Positions 49,811 to 57,634 of a stretch of DNA of 64,000 nucleotides are shown here, one piece after another. The first letter of the stretch is position 1, and every line of letters begins with the position of its first letter. A model generated the notes under the pieces. It had not been told where the DNA came from. It did not search any database and worked only from the letters and a program-made list of their open reading frames with translations. Source of the stretch: Pontibacillus litoralis JSM 072002 (GTDB lineage: Bacteria; Bacillota; Bacilli; Bacillales; BH030062); assembly GCF_000775615.1 (NCBI RefSeq), contig NZ_AVPG01000001.1, positions 398,074-462,073 on the forward strand, read 5' to 3'. A program made the translations under genes and the position numbers.

Positions 49811-50062
49811 CTACAGTTTTTTGTAGATCTGCTGGTTTTGAGGTGTTTTTCCAAGAGGTTGAATTAATTCATTGCCTTCACCATTCGCAAAAGCAAAAAA
49901 CATAGAGCCTAGCTTCGTGCGGTTGCCTTTGGCGATGCGCTTCCACTCAACCCCTCTAAAAAGGTCTTTTACAATAAACTCTTCCCCTTGATCGACATCT
50001 TGTAAAGTCGTTGTGGCTATGTTGAATAGATCATTAAGAGATGTGTCGACGTTCACTTTCAT
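49811..50062 (-). CDS. DUF1413 family small protein
   Basis: Protein of 83 residues matching the DUF1413 pattern: GEEFIVKDLFRGVEWKRI in the middle and GKTPQNQQIYKKL at the end. Such proteins occur on plasmids and prophages and may be DNA-associated; no function is established. TAGGAGGGG precedes the ATG. A promoter and an 18-base palindrome lie immediately upstream, suggesting tight repression. Confidence 0.8.
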   Translation of the reverse strand: MKVNVDTSLNDLFNIATTTLQDVDQGEEFIVKDLFRGVEWKRIAKGNRTKLGSMFFAFANGEGNELIQPLGKTPQNQQIYKKL

Positions 50063-50093
50063 ATGAAACCCCTCCTAATCATTTTTTAAAATG

Positions 50094-50111
50094 AGCTAAT
50101 AGCTATTAGCT
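50094..50111. promoter_or_regulatory. Perfect 18-bp palindrome, candidate operator
   Basis: AGCTAATAGCTATTAGCT is its own complement. It starts about ten bases downstream of the -10 box of the DUF1413 gene, at the expected transcription start. Confidence 0.65.
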
Positions 50112-50120
50112 TATGGTTTT

Positions 50121-50149
50121 ATATTAAAAGGTGCGGAGGGAAACGTCAA
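50121..50149 (-). promoter_or_regulatory. Promoter of the DUF1413 gene
   Basis: Minus-strand TTGACG (-35, 50144-50149) and TAATAT (-10, 50121-50126) with a 17-base spacer. Confidence 0.65.
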
Positions 50150-50323
50150 TTTATTTTTTGAATTTTCGGATTTTTTACTACGTAATATAACTTGGCAAAT
50201 GCTGGTTTTCATCTTATATAATGAAATCAATATTGTTAGTTCACCGAGTCTTTCAACATAAGCGTATACTTGCTTGAATTTTATAATCAGTTAAAAATTC
50301 TATTACAGGGGGATGAGTAACGG

Positions 50324-51274
50324 ATGAAGCCAATTACAATCGAAGAACTTCTAGATCGAGAAGACGATTGGATGGATCGAGAAGGACTGGATGAAGGTCA
50401 GGGAAGGAATGACTGGCTAGAAGAAGGAATTGAACTTTACAAACAGTTTATTCAAATTGACCGCCAAGAACCGCGTTTTGCGATCACATTGGCCGACCTT
50501 TATTTACAGTGGGGCAGAGATGAAAAGATGCGGCGGGGAAATTATCGAACTGCCTATAACATATTAAGAAGTGCAACTATTTATGCACCGAATAAGCCAG
50601 ATGCTTTTTACCATTTATCTTTCATCATGGCTAATGAAAAAAGACAATGGGAAGCAGTTCTGTTTTATGGAAAAGAGGCGCTTGAAAATGGTCTGTCGGG
50701 TGTTCAGAAGCTCAAGCTTCTTTGCAATATGGCATTCGCTTATAAACGAATGGGTTATCCATTTAAGGCAAACGACTATATAAAAAAAGCGCAAGAGTTA
50801 AATCAAGATCATGAACATGACTGGTTCATCCATCTTTATGCGGATAAAATGAAACAACGAGGAAATGAACCGATATTGCTGAAGTCTTCTAATGAGGAGC
50901 GGGAAACTGTTTCAAAAAAGGACTACGAGGAAATAAAAGAAAGAGCAATGGATGGAACCTGCGTCGTATTGGATCTATCATCTGATGAAAAGTATTTCCA
51001 TGCAGATCGTGATGCCATCCAACTTGAGAGAAGAGAGGCAGAGATCCTTGGGTTTTTGATGGATCATCGAGGCATGTCACGCTCAAAACAAGCGATTGCA
51101 AAAGCCGTTTGGTTAGACCGACAAGTGGGGGAAAGTACTGTGAAAACATATATTTCTAGATTAAGAAGAAAGCTTTCTCATGCGAGTTCTTGTGAGATTG
51201 AATCTTCATTTATTGTCACAACTGAGGAAGGATATGAATGGAAAACGGATCTACAATTTTACGTTCTCCGTTAA
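50324..51274 (+). CDS. TPR protein with C-terminal OmpR-type DNA-binding domain
   Basis: Protein of 316 residues. Residues about 30-180 form TPR-like helical repeats (LADLYLQWGRDEKMRRGNYR, MAFAYKRMGYPFKANDYIKK); residues about 215-310 form a winged helix of the Trans_reg_C type (SRSKQAIAKAVWLDRQVGES followed by VKTYISRLRRKL). It is likely a one-component transcription regulator controlled through the TPR part. A GGGGG site lies 11 bases before the ATG. Targets are unknown; the palindrome at 50094 is a candidate. Confidence 0.8.
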   Translation: MKPITIEELLDREDDWMDREGLDEGQGRNDWLEEGIELYKQFIQIDRQEPRFAITLADLYLQWGRDEKMRRGNYRTAYNILRSATIYAPNKPDAFYHLSFIMANEKRQWEAVLFYGKEALENGLSGVQKLKLLCNMAFAYKRMGYPFKANDYIKKAQELNQDHEHDWFIHLYADKMKQRGNEPILLKSSNEERETVSKKDYEEIKERAMDGTCVVLDLSSDEKYFHADRDAIQLERREAEILGFLMDHRGMSRSKQAIAKAVWLDRQVGESTVKTYISRLRRKLSHASSCEIESSFIVTTEEGYEWKTDLQFYVLR

Positions 51275-51280
51275 GGCAGG

Positions 51281-51313
51281 GACCGGTTACGATTTCGTAA
51301 CCGATCTTCTTTT
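51281..51313 (+). terminator. Terminator after the TPR-OmpR gene
   Basis: CGGTTACGA / TCGTAACCG stem followed by ATCTTCTTTT. Confidence 0.8.
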
Positions 51314-51351
51314 ATACTGTTAGTAACAAAGGAACAGGAGAGTGATGAGAA

Positions 51352-52161
51352 ATGAACTTGATGAAATTAGAAATGATGAATGCAACGGAACGTGTAGCGG
51401 AAGCATTGAAAACAAGAGGAGTATTTCTAAAGGAAAAAGGCAGTATCATTACGCTGACAAAGGAAAACACAGAAAGCGACATCAAACAGGTTCGTATGCT
51501 TCTTGATAAGTTAAACATTCCGACACTCTGGAAAAGTAATGATTCATTTGAAGTGCTAGTCAATCGATTACCGATCGCCGCTATGAAAAGTATCATGCAT
51601 GAAAAAGGGCGTCCGTTTCCGGTCCAAATGCAAGACTATCAATTTAAGTGGCGCTCATTCGCACAGCGGCGATTCGGCATTAAAGTCAATGCGCTTGATC
51701 TTGACGCCAACATGGCGATGTTCGTCAAATCATTAAATTTAGCAGGCATTACAACATTGGCGGGATGCAATGGCCACCACCGTTATTCTCCGAAAGTGCA
51801 ACTGTCTGGCGTTTATCAAGGAATGTGGTTTAGTATCATCCAACAACTGTATTTCGCCGATCTTTCTCTGCGTTACAAATGGGATGTCCATCTTGGCGTG
51901 GAATCAGGCGCCTTGATTGTGGCTAAAAAACCAAGGGAAGAAAAGTGGGATATGAACCTCATTTATCAAGATACTGTCCAGATGGCCTCCGCTCTTCAAA
52001 AGCACGCCAAGGAAATTCGGGAACTAAAAAGAACACACTTTAAGCGGAACAAAGAAATGAAGCAACAAGCAGAGAAAATGCGAAAAGAAGAAAACTATAG
52101 CGATTTGTTTGAATGGATGAAGGAGAAGGTGAGGGGAGATTATGCTTATTTAAAACGTTAA
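51352..52161 (+). CDS. Hypothetical protein, duplicated family in the island
   Basis: Protein of 269 residues, family not recognised. The central region (VNALDLDANMAMFVKSLNLA, TLAGCNGHHRYSPKVQLSGV) has a Cys-Asn-Gly-His-His cluster that could bind metal; the C-terminal 60 residues are a charged helix. GC content is higher than in the neighbouring AT-rich genes. An AGGAGAG site precedes the ATG. A remnant of the last codons and the 3' flank of a second member of this family lies at about 59918-60115. Confidence 0.75.
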   Translation: MNLMKLEMMNATERVAEALKTRGVFLKEKGSIITLTKENTESDIKQVRMLLDKLNIPTLWKSNDSFEVLVNRLPIAAMKSIMHEKGRPFPVQMQDYQFKWRSFAQRRFGIKVNALDLDANMAMFVKSLNLAGITTLAGCNGHHRYSPKVQLSGVYQGMWFSIIQQLYFADLSLRYKWDVHLGVESGALIVAKKPREEKWDMNLIYQDTVQMASALQKHAKEIRELKRTHFKRNKEMKQQAEKMRKEENYSDLFEWMKEKVRGDYAYLKR

Positions 52162-52305
52162 GGCAAAAAACTTCTGTCTCGATAGGATTTAATCTAGCAA
52201 GACAAAATAATAAATAATCAACATCTTTTCGTATTAAGGAATTTATATTTAACACTATAAACCACTTAACATTGTAAATCCATATTTCGGAATTTTACCT
52301 TGCTA
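52154..52305 (+). repeat. 3'-flank repeat, copy 1
   Basis: From the stop codon region of the 51352 gene to about 52305 the sequence is related to 59943-60115. Shared blocks are ACGTTAAG-CA, a TGTCTC-ATAGG-TTAATCTA hairpin block, and TTGTAAATCCATATTT near the far end. Confidence 0.6.
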
Positions 52306-52391
52306 TAAAAAGTACCTAGTCTTTTATAGAACAAAAGAAATGTCTTTGATACAATTTGAATATAATCACTACAAAGGATAGGTGTGGTAAA

Positions 52392-52871
52392 ATGGGTATA
52401 AAGTACGATGAGAAAGAAATAGTAAATATCTTTATGAAAGGGGACTCACTATTAACTCAGCAAAAATATGAACAGACTATCGAGAAATTTTTGAAAGTTA
52501 TAGAGTTATCGGAAAATACGAATTTCTCTTATTTATCAGGTGCTTATACTAATTTAGCAAAAGCGACATGGGAGCCCGATCCCCTCGATCTTGAGAAGAC
52601 AGAAGAAGCCCTTGGATATATAAAAACGGCTTTGCAGCTAAAACCATCAAATCAAGCAGCTAGATCTCTTGCTATTCCAATACTAGTATTTATGAAAGAC
52701 TTTTCTTCAGCAATAAAATATTTCCTTGAATTAACCAGTAAAGAAGCTATTAACCACTCTATAACTTATCTTAATATGATGGAAACACTCGCAATAAAAG
52801 GGGATCCATCAATTAAGCAAGCGGTGCCAGCAATCGAAGAATTATATCAAAGTTACAAAGCCATAGCTTAA
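52392..52871 (+). CDS. TPR-repeat hypothetical protein
   Basis: About 159 residues with TPR-like helices (QQKYEQTIEKFLKVIELSEN, EEALGYIKTALQLKPSNQAA). No catalytic signature. The ATG at 52392 follows AGGTGTGG; the longer frame from 52356 lacks a site. It may be an immunity or scaffold protein, but nothing in the sequence settles this. Confidence 0.7.
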   Translation: MGIKYDEKEIVNIFMKGDSLLTQQKYEQTIEKFLKVIELSENTNFSYLSGAYTNLAKATWEPDPLDLEKTEEALGYIKTALQLKPSNQAARSLAIPILVFMKDFSSAIKYFLELTSKEAINHSITYLNMMETLAIKGDPSIKQAVPAIEELYQSYKAIA

Positions 52872-52873
52872 TG

Positions 52874-53011
52874 GACGGTCATGCAAGAGGTGATACTGCT
52901 GAAGATGGTAGGTAATCCATGAAAGGAAATGCCACAATTTTGGTGAAGTCTTTAGTTGATTATTTTTCGGATATAGAAAAAGAAATCAGTGAGGCTCTTG
53001 CAGTCGGTTAA
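52874..53011 (+). pseudogene. Short C-terminal gene remnant
   Basis: Two frames joined by a probable frameshift read HARGDTAEDGR and MKGNATILVKSLVDYFSDIE, ending with TAA at 53011. It looks like the end of a former protein; the family is not recognised. A free-standing 30-residue peptide from the ATG at 52919 is also possible, but it has no convincing ribosome binding site. Confidence 0.35.
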
Positions 53012-53037
53012 TTCTGGATGAATTTTCATAAAATATA

Positions 53038-53066
53038 TTGACATAGTACTAACTAAAGATTATATT
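53038..53066 (+). promoter_or_regulatory. Consensus promoter of the acidic-protein gene
   Basis: Perfect TTGACA (53038-53043) and TATATT (53061-53066) boxes with a 17-base spacer. This is among the strongest promoters seen in the window. Confidence 0.85.
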
Positions 53067-53075
53067 TAAATTGTA

Positions 53076-53091
53076 GACTTGGTACCAAGTC
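53076..53091. promoter_or_regulatory. Perfect 16-bp palindrome, candidate operator
   Basis: GACTTGGTACCAAGTC is fully self-complementary and lies just past the -10 box, over the expected transcription start, so a bound dimer would block the promoter. Confidence 0.7.
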
Positions 53092-53112
53092 GAAATCAAG
53101 GGAGGTATTCAC

Positions 53113-54177
53113 ATGAAAACAACCGTTAGGGATTTTATTTTAGATAACATGACAGATTTAAATTTTGAAAGATTAGTTGATATGTTAGTAATGAATAAAG
53201 TATTTGAATGTGAACTTGAATATGAAATGGAGAATACAATATTTGAGTACTTAAATAAGCAAAAATCTAGTTATACCCAAAATAATACATTTGAAATATT
53301 AAATGAGATTAGGAAAATGTCCGTGGAAATGGAAATTGAAATTGAAGTTGAAGTTGAATTTCCAGAAGAGAACCCTTCTGTGGAATCTCCTGAGGTACCG
53401 ATAATTGATAGCTCAGAAAATGACACAGAAGAGCTGGAACTCGATATTTCAGATTTGTATGACCCTTTTACTAGACCACGAATAAAAGATAAATCAGAAT
53501 ACACTTCTTTTGATCAGTTGAAAATTGCCTTTCTTTCTGAAACCTACGAGAGTATTGAAAAGAATTATATTGACCCTTTTGATGTAAATACTACTAATTA
53601 CCAAAGATATGTTTACCAAGAAAAAAACAGGATTGCTCTAGGATTGTCAAATTTTATATATGAATCCCTGCATTATACTAGGGAACACAAACTGAAAAAT
53701 AACTTTGAGCAATTTTCTAATGAAGATTCACATGTAAAGATAGAGAGTGATGATACATTTAACCATGGTTATTGTGTACATTTTCTTCTTGACAATAGAA
53801 CTCGATATATTTCTGACAGAACACGTAGAGCATATTATGATGAATATCAGTGTGAATTTGAAATAATTCCACCTAAATTTGTTGACTACAATGAATTACA
53901 AGAGGATTTATCATCATGGGAATATACTTATATCCTAGCTCCATTCAAAGCCTATCTTAACGAAGAATTAATAGTTCCGGATGTTTCAGAAAACGTTTTG
54001 TATGATATTCTTGAACAATTAATTGATCTCCTTGTCTATCAAGGATTTACCCAAATAAAGCAATTAATAGAGGTTAACCGTGCTAATGGAATTTATGAGG
54101 ATAACATACGATACTGTCATATGTTACCAATCACTCCTGTTGATGACCCAGATTTAGAAGAATTTCTCCCGTTATAA
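53113..54177 (+). CDS. Acidic protein of unknown family, partner of the proteasome-like protein
   Basis: Protein of 354 residues, family not recognised. No signal peptide or membrane helix. Residues about 70-120 are a strongly acidic, low-complexity linker (MEIEIEVEVEFPEENPSVES). The C-terminal 150 residues look globular and contain IVPDVSENVLYDILEQLIDL followed by LVYQGF. A homologous C-terminal fragment sits just upstream of the proteasome-like gene at 59749-59890, and a fragment of a proteasome-like gene follows this gene at 54273. This points to a two-gene module. GGGAGGT precedes the ATG, and promoter and palindrome are directly upstream. Confidence 0.8.
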   Translation: MKTTVRDFILDNMTDLNFERLVDMLVMNKVFECELEYEMENTIFEYLNKQKSSYTQNNTFEILNEIRKMSVEMEIEIEVEVEFPEENPSVESPEVPIIDSSENDTEELELDISDLYDPFTRPRIKDKSEYTSFDQLKIAFLSETYESIEKNYIDPFDVNTTNYQRYVYQEKNRIALGLSNFIYESLHYTREHKLKNNFEQFSNEDSHVKIESDDTFNHGYCVHFLLDNRTRYISDRTRRAYYDEYQCEFEIIPPKFVDYNELQEDLSSWEYTYILAPFKAYLNEELIVPDVSENVLYDILEQLIDLLVYQGFTQIKQLIEVNRANGIYEDNIRYCHMLPITPVDDPDLEEFLPL

Positions 54178-54272
54178 TCAAAATAGTGATACAGAAATAA
54201 GACCATCCGATCCCACCACTGTAAGGGTAATGCTCCTGTCAAAAGCGTTCGTTGAAAAGCCACTGACGACAG

Positions 54273-54491
54273 GTTCCGTTTGGAAATATTAGGGGAAGAA
54301 AAATATACAATTCAGCGGACAAGTTATTTGGATTTTCGGAAAAGCATAAAGTCGGAGTCATGATATATGGGTTGGGATCTATGTTACATGTTCCGTGGGA
54401 AACGCTTATAAAAGCATGTGAAAATTTCTATTTCGATGGAGACGGTAGGTGGTTCAATCGATGTGGAGGTTATAACGAAAGCGGTTATTAG
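54273..54491 (+). pseudogene. Remnant of a second proteasome-like gene
   Basis: An open frame without start reads ADKLFGFSEKHKVGVMIYGL and then GSMLHVPWETLI, ending at TAG (54489-54491). It aligns with residues about 30-70 of the intact protein at 58455-59696 (DKIFGFSGNHAIGAMTYGSG and GGMFHVPWKTLI), with roughly half the positions identical. The N-terminal catalytic part and everything after the first helix are lost. The rest of the 54178-54609 gap holds only a small TAGCC...GGCTA hairpin ahead of the next gene. Confidence 0.8.
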
Positions 54492-54609
54492 AAGAGTGTC
54501 AACTACCAAGATATTTACTGTTAAGATACTTTTATTCAAAATTTTAACATAGCCAATAATTCTACTGCAAGTAGGCTAATATAATTTTTTCAAAAAAAGG
54601 AGCACCCTA

Positions 54610-55197
54610 ATGCAAATTTTATTGCGATACAAGAATGCAATTAAAAATCTTAATAAAAAATATTATTTAACTCCATTCCTTATCCTTATCTATGTAAGTT
54701 GCGGTATTCAATTATGGGACGCAGGGAGAAGGTTTATAATCTATAGTGACAAAGATGTAATGAGTATAGTTTTATTTATCGTGAGTTTTTTTAAGGTATA
54801 TACTTTAATTATTATTCAAATATTCTGTTACCCACATGCTAATTTCTTTATACAAACTACTGAGTTGTATAGAAAAATTTTTGGAAGTACCTGGAGTGTT
54901 ATAACATCTGGTCTTTCCAAATATAAAAACATTGGTAAGGATATACCAGATGATTACCACATCCGTAGTTCAGGTGGAGTTACTTATACTGTAAGTTCTG
55001 GTTTTAAAACAAAAAGAGAAAGAATTGGTAAAATGAGGAGTACATATGTCTATTTCTTAGTAATGAAATTTTTCTTTAAAGATATTGTTCTTAGGATGTT
55101 TACACATTTGGGGATTTTTATAATTAGTCCAATCCTATTCTTATATGCTGCACCTCGTCTTGAGAAAAAAGGACAATTGAACAATTTAGAGGTATAA
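54610..55197 (+). CDS. Hypothetical membrane protein
   Basis: Protein of 195 residues, family not recognised, with about three membrane segments (residues about 18-36, 53-75 and 165-185) and a central soluble loop with IRSSGGVTYTVSSGFKT. AAGGAGC precedes the ATG. It lies behind the dead proteasome-like fragment, much as the membrane protein gene at 57635 lies behind the intact proteasome-like gene, though the two membrane proteins show no clear similarity. Confidence 0.7.
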   Translation: MQILLRYKNAIKNLNKKYYLTPFLILIYVSCGIQLWDAGRRFIIYSDKDVMSIVLFIVSFFKVYTLIIIQIFCYPHANFFIQTTELYRKIFGSTWSVITSGLSKYKNIGKDIPDDYHIRSSGGVTYTVSSGFKTKRERIGKMRSTYVYFLVMKFFFKDIVLRMFTHLGIFIISPILFLYAAPRLEKKGQLNNLEV

Positions 55198-55225
55198 GTA
55201 AAATATAGAACTTACTCATATATTT

Positions 55226-55690
55226 GGTTTATCACCGTAACTTGGGGCTGACTATAAAAAACTGAATAATTTGATGTTAAATACTATGAAAAAAGCGAAA
55301 ACTCACGTATTGTCATTGTTGACTAGACAAACTACGATAAGGAGTTTTCGCTTTGTCCTCTTTTTTATAATTGATTTACCTTTACTCATGACTATGGGCT
55401 TGGCTTGATTCGTTCTTCCACGGATTCCTTTCGTCGTGAAATTGTGCGTCGGTGTTACGAGAATACGGTATTCCTTATACCACGTTAGAGCGCTGGTTTT
55501 ATACGTATACGCCTGAACAGCTCATGGAAGAAGATGCTCAACACCTTTGTGGCGATGAGTTTGCGATACGAAAAGTGCATTTCTATGCGACAAGTGTGTT
55601 AAATGCGGAGACCGGACGTGTGTTAGTGATTGTTCCACACCGTGATCAAACGGCGATTGCCTCCGTGTTGCTGCAATATGCGAGGAATTG
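55226..55690 (+). mobile_element. Decayed ISL3-family insertion sequence, left part
   Basis: The element end GGTTTATCACCGTAACTTGG at 55226 is followed by a transposase fragment. The frame 55452-55690 reads LREYGIPYTTLERWFYTYTP and CGDEFAIRKVHFYATSVLNA, the DEFA region of ISL3 transposases. A preceding frame (about 55387-55450) supplies GLIRSSTDSFRREIVRRC but is out of register, indicating internal deletion. An AGCGAAAACTC/GAGTTTTCGCT hairpin lies at about 55293-55353. The C-terminal half and right end are missing. Confidence 0.8.
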
Positions 55691-55750
55691 ATCTACATCG
55701 GCAATAAAGCGTCCCAGGAAAAGCGTGTCGGATAATATTGGCGTTGTCAT
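55691..55750 (-). pseudogene. 5' gene fragment cut by the ISL3 remnant
   Basis: On the minus strand AGGAGG and eight spacer bases precede ATG and 20 codons (MTTPILSDTLFLGRFIADVD), after which the sequence runs into the reversed ISL3 fragment. It is the intact start of a lost gene; the family is not recognised. Confidence 0.5.
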
Positions 55751-55825
55751 AAAGTTGTCCTCCTGTTCACCTCATTTTTTTCAGTATATCCTTGTTTATA
55801 ACTTTCCTATCATATCTCGACTGAA

Positions 55826-56050
55826 TTGAACCCTCCCCCACTTAACACTCTTACGAGTAGTTTGAAGTGGGGGATTCTGTTTCCTACGAACACCAGTGTA
55901 TCCACCAGTTATTGAGCAGGCTTTCCTCCGCAGTTCCTGCGGTTAGGTCGTCCAAGCGGCTTACGCCTCCGACAGTCTATTTCAATTTATTAGCCTTAAT
56001 GCTTCCTTTTTAAGATTTGTAGCTGCATTGATATCCCGGTCATGGTCTGT
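55826..56050 (-). ncRNA. Candidate TnpB omega-RNA (reRNA) scaffold
   Basis: In TnpB elements the guide RNA comes from the 3' end of tnpB through the right end, and the adjacent host DNA serves as guide. Here that segment contains GC-rich stems (CCGCAGGAACTGCGG) and the terminal CCCCCACTT/AAGTGGGGG hairpin. The guide would begin at 55825 on the minus strand, reading TTCAGTCGAGATATGATAGG. This is inference from family knowledge. Confidence 0.5.
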
Positions 56051-57082
56051 GCCGCAAGAAGGACAAGTCCATTGACGTAAGGCGAGACGTTTCACTTCTT
56101 TATGCTGATGACCACAAGAAGAACATAGTTGAGAACTCGCAAACGTCTTGGATACGACAACGATTTGCTTTCCATACCATTTCGCCTTATATTCAAGCAT
56201 TTCTCGAAATTGCGACCACGATGCTTCGCTAATGGCTTTCGATAGCTTTTCGTTTTTTAGCATATTTGACACTTGCAAATCTTCTATGCCTACAATGTCG
56301 TGATTTTTGACAATATAAGTAGAGATTTTGTCTAAATAGTCTTTTCTTGCGTTGGTGATTTTTTCATGAATACGAGCTACTTTGATTCTTGCTTTGTTCC
56401 AATTAGAACCGCCTTTTGTTCGTCTACTCATGATCTGCTGGGCTTTAGCCAGTTTTTGCTCCAATGCGCGGAAGAATTTTGGATTATGAAACTTTTGCCC
56501 ATTACTTAATATTGCAAAATCACTTAACCCTACATCCACTCCAACAGAAGAATTTGTCTTAGGTAATTCTTTCACTTTTGTTTCTGTAAGAATGGATACA
56601 AAGTACTTTCGGCTTGGATTCCGTCTGATTGTTACATTTAAAATCCTACCTTCTATTTCTCTGCTTTTGGCAAATTTAACAAATCCGAGTTTAGGCAATT
56701 TGATCGTATGTTCGACGATAGCGATGTTCCCATTTGTGTGTTTCGTTTTGTAGGATTGAACTTTGTTCTTTTTGGACTTAAAACGAGGAGCGTCATTTTG
56801 TTTGTTGAAAAAGCGGTCAAACGCATCTGAGAGGTTTTCCAGAGAAGACTGCAAAGCAATACTGTCTGGCTCTTTCAGCCACACAATTTCTTTCTTCAGT
56901 TGTGTGAGTTGTTTCGAACATTTGATGAAAGACAGACTTTTTCCTGTCTGTTTATAAGTATCATTCCAAAGAGATAGGAAATGATTAAAGACAAATCGAC
57001 TGGAGCCAATGGTTTTGTTGATCAGAATCGCTTGTTTTTCTGTCGGATAGATACGAAACTTATAGGCTTTATGAACGATCAT
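55982..57082 (-). CDS. tnpB: TnpB RNA-guided endonuclease (IS605 OrfB)
   Basis: Protein of 366 residues. The RuvC-like nuclease residues are all present: Asp in [12 protein letters not shown], Glu in [12 protein letters not shown] and Asp in [11 protein letters not shown], with an intact zinc finger (CSSCGH ... CPSCG). The N-terminal HTH_OrfB start is [20 protein letters not shown]. The ATG at 57082 follows GAGGAGGTGAA; the longer frame to 57103 includes that site. TnpB cuts DNA next to a TAM under omega-RNA guidance and helps keep the element. No tnpA is present, so movement would depend on a transposase in trans. Confidence 0.95.
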   Translation of the reverse strand: MIVHKAYKFRIYPTEKQAILINKTIGSSRFVFNHFLSLWNDTYKQTGKSLSFIKCSKQLTQLKKEIVWLKEPDSIALQSSLENLSDAFDRFFNKQNDAPRFKSKKNKVQSYKTKHTNGNIAIVEHTIKLPKLGFVKFAKSREIEGRILNVTIRRNPSRKYFVSILTETKVKELPKTNSSVGVDVGLSDFAILSNGQKFHNPKFFRALEQKLAKAQQIMSRRTKGGSNWNKARIKVARIHEKITNARKDYLDKISTYIVKNHDIVGIEDLQVSNMLKNEKLSKAISEASWSQFREMLEYKAKWYGKQIVVVSKTFASSQLCSSCGHQHKEVKRLALRQWTCPSCGTDHDRDINAATNLKKEALRLIN

Positions 57083-57167
57083 GAGTTTCACCTCCTCATC
57101 CATTATGTTATGATGTACATATTATACCAATTAAGATGTTATTTGTATATCATTTAGGGGTGAAAAC

Positions 57168-57323
57168 ATGGAAAAACAATCAGTTGTATTACGATTTCCT
57201 AAAGTTCTTTTAGAGAGGGTGGATGCCTACAAAGAGCAAAAAGGGTTTGGGACTCGCACCCAAACTATTTTCCATTTGCTACAAGTAGCTCTCGAACAGT
57301 CGGACAATCGAGATGGCAAATAG
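57168..57323 (+). CDS. Small ribbon-helix-helix protein, divergent from tnpB
   Basis: Protein of 51 residues: MEKQSVVLRFPKVLLERVDA opens like the beta-strand and first helix of Arc/CopG proteins, and TQTIFHLLQVAL fits the second helix. AGGGGTG precedes the ATG. It is 85 bases from, and divergent to, tnpB within the element, so it may repress the shared promoter region. The coordinate of the ATG was fixed by counting back from the TAG at 57321-57323. Confidence 0.7.
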   Translation: MEKQSVVLRFPKVLLERVDAYKEQKGFGTRTQTIFHLLQVALEQSDNRDGK

Positions 57324-57416
57324 CCATCCCTTGTCCGAAGGCGATTCATCCCCCACCTACTCATTGGGCTATCGCCCTACACATTCCTTGAGGTGAGAGT
57401 CTTCTCGCCTAAAAAG

Positions 57417-57634
57417 ATAAATTAGGTTATACGGTGAAAATCAAAGAAGGTCTGAAGCGGATCGGCATGGAGTATTTACTACCCTAAGGGGGTCGAGCAT
57501 GGATGCTCTGTAGAGGTTGGGATGAAGAATAGTAAGGTACCAGGTTTCCTAGGGGTGCTTTCGAGTTGTGCTAGGATCTGGTACCTTAAGTTCGAACTGC
57601 GGTCTTTTAAATACCTGGACGTCAGCAAATCGTA
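57417..57634 (+). other. Structured stretch next to the tnpB element
   Basis: No complete gene. A long hairpin with perfect TAAGGTACCAG (57533-57543) and CTGGTACCTTA (57578-57588) arms encloses a second CCTAG/CTAGG pair. Upstream are a GAGCAT/ATGCTC hairpin (about 57494-57508) and a 17-codon frame (GTG at about 57433, KIKEGLKRIGMEYLLP). It could be a small RNA, a decayed gene or a miniature element. Confidence 0.45.

Larger units (their letters stand above)
55826..57416 (-). mobile_element. IS605-family tnpB element (no tnpA) with divergent RHH gene
   Basis: The element carries tnpB on the minus strand and a small ribbon-helix-helix gene on the plus strand. The right end (55826-55880) shows the imperfect hairpin CCCCCACTT ... 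AAGTGGGGG and ends with TTCAA on the minus strand, as in IS200/IS605 right ends. The left end (57340-57416) folds into nested stems (AGGCGA/TCGCCT, CACCT/AGGTG, GGGC/GCCC). TTTAT (complement of 57417-57421) abuts the left end and would be the TAM. Exact ends are inferred from these motifs. Confidence 0.7.

Noticed and set aside
54232..54294. 20-codon frame (ATGCTCCTGTC...) between the acidic gene and the remnant
   Set aside because: No ribosome binding site, and it overlaps the beginning of the proteasome-like remnant in another frame.
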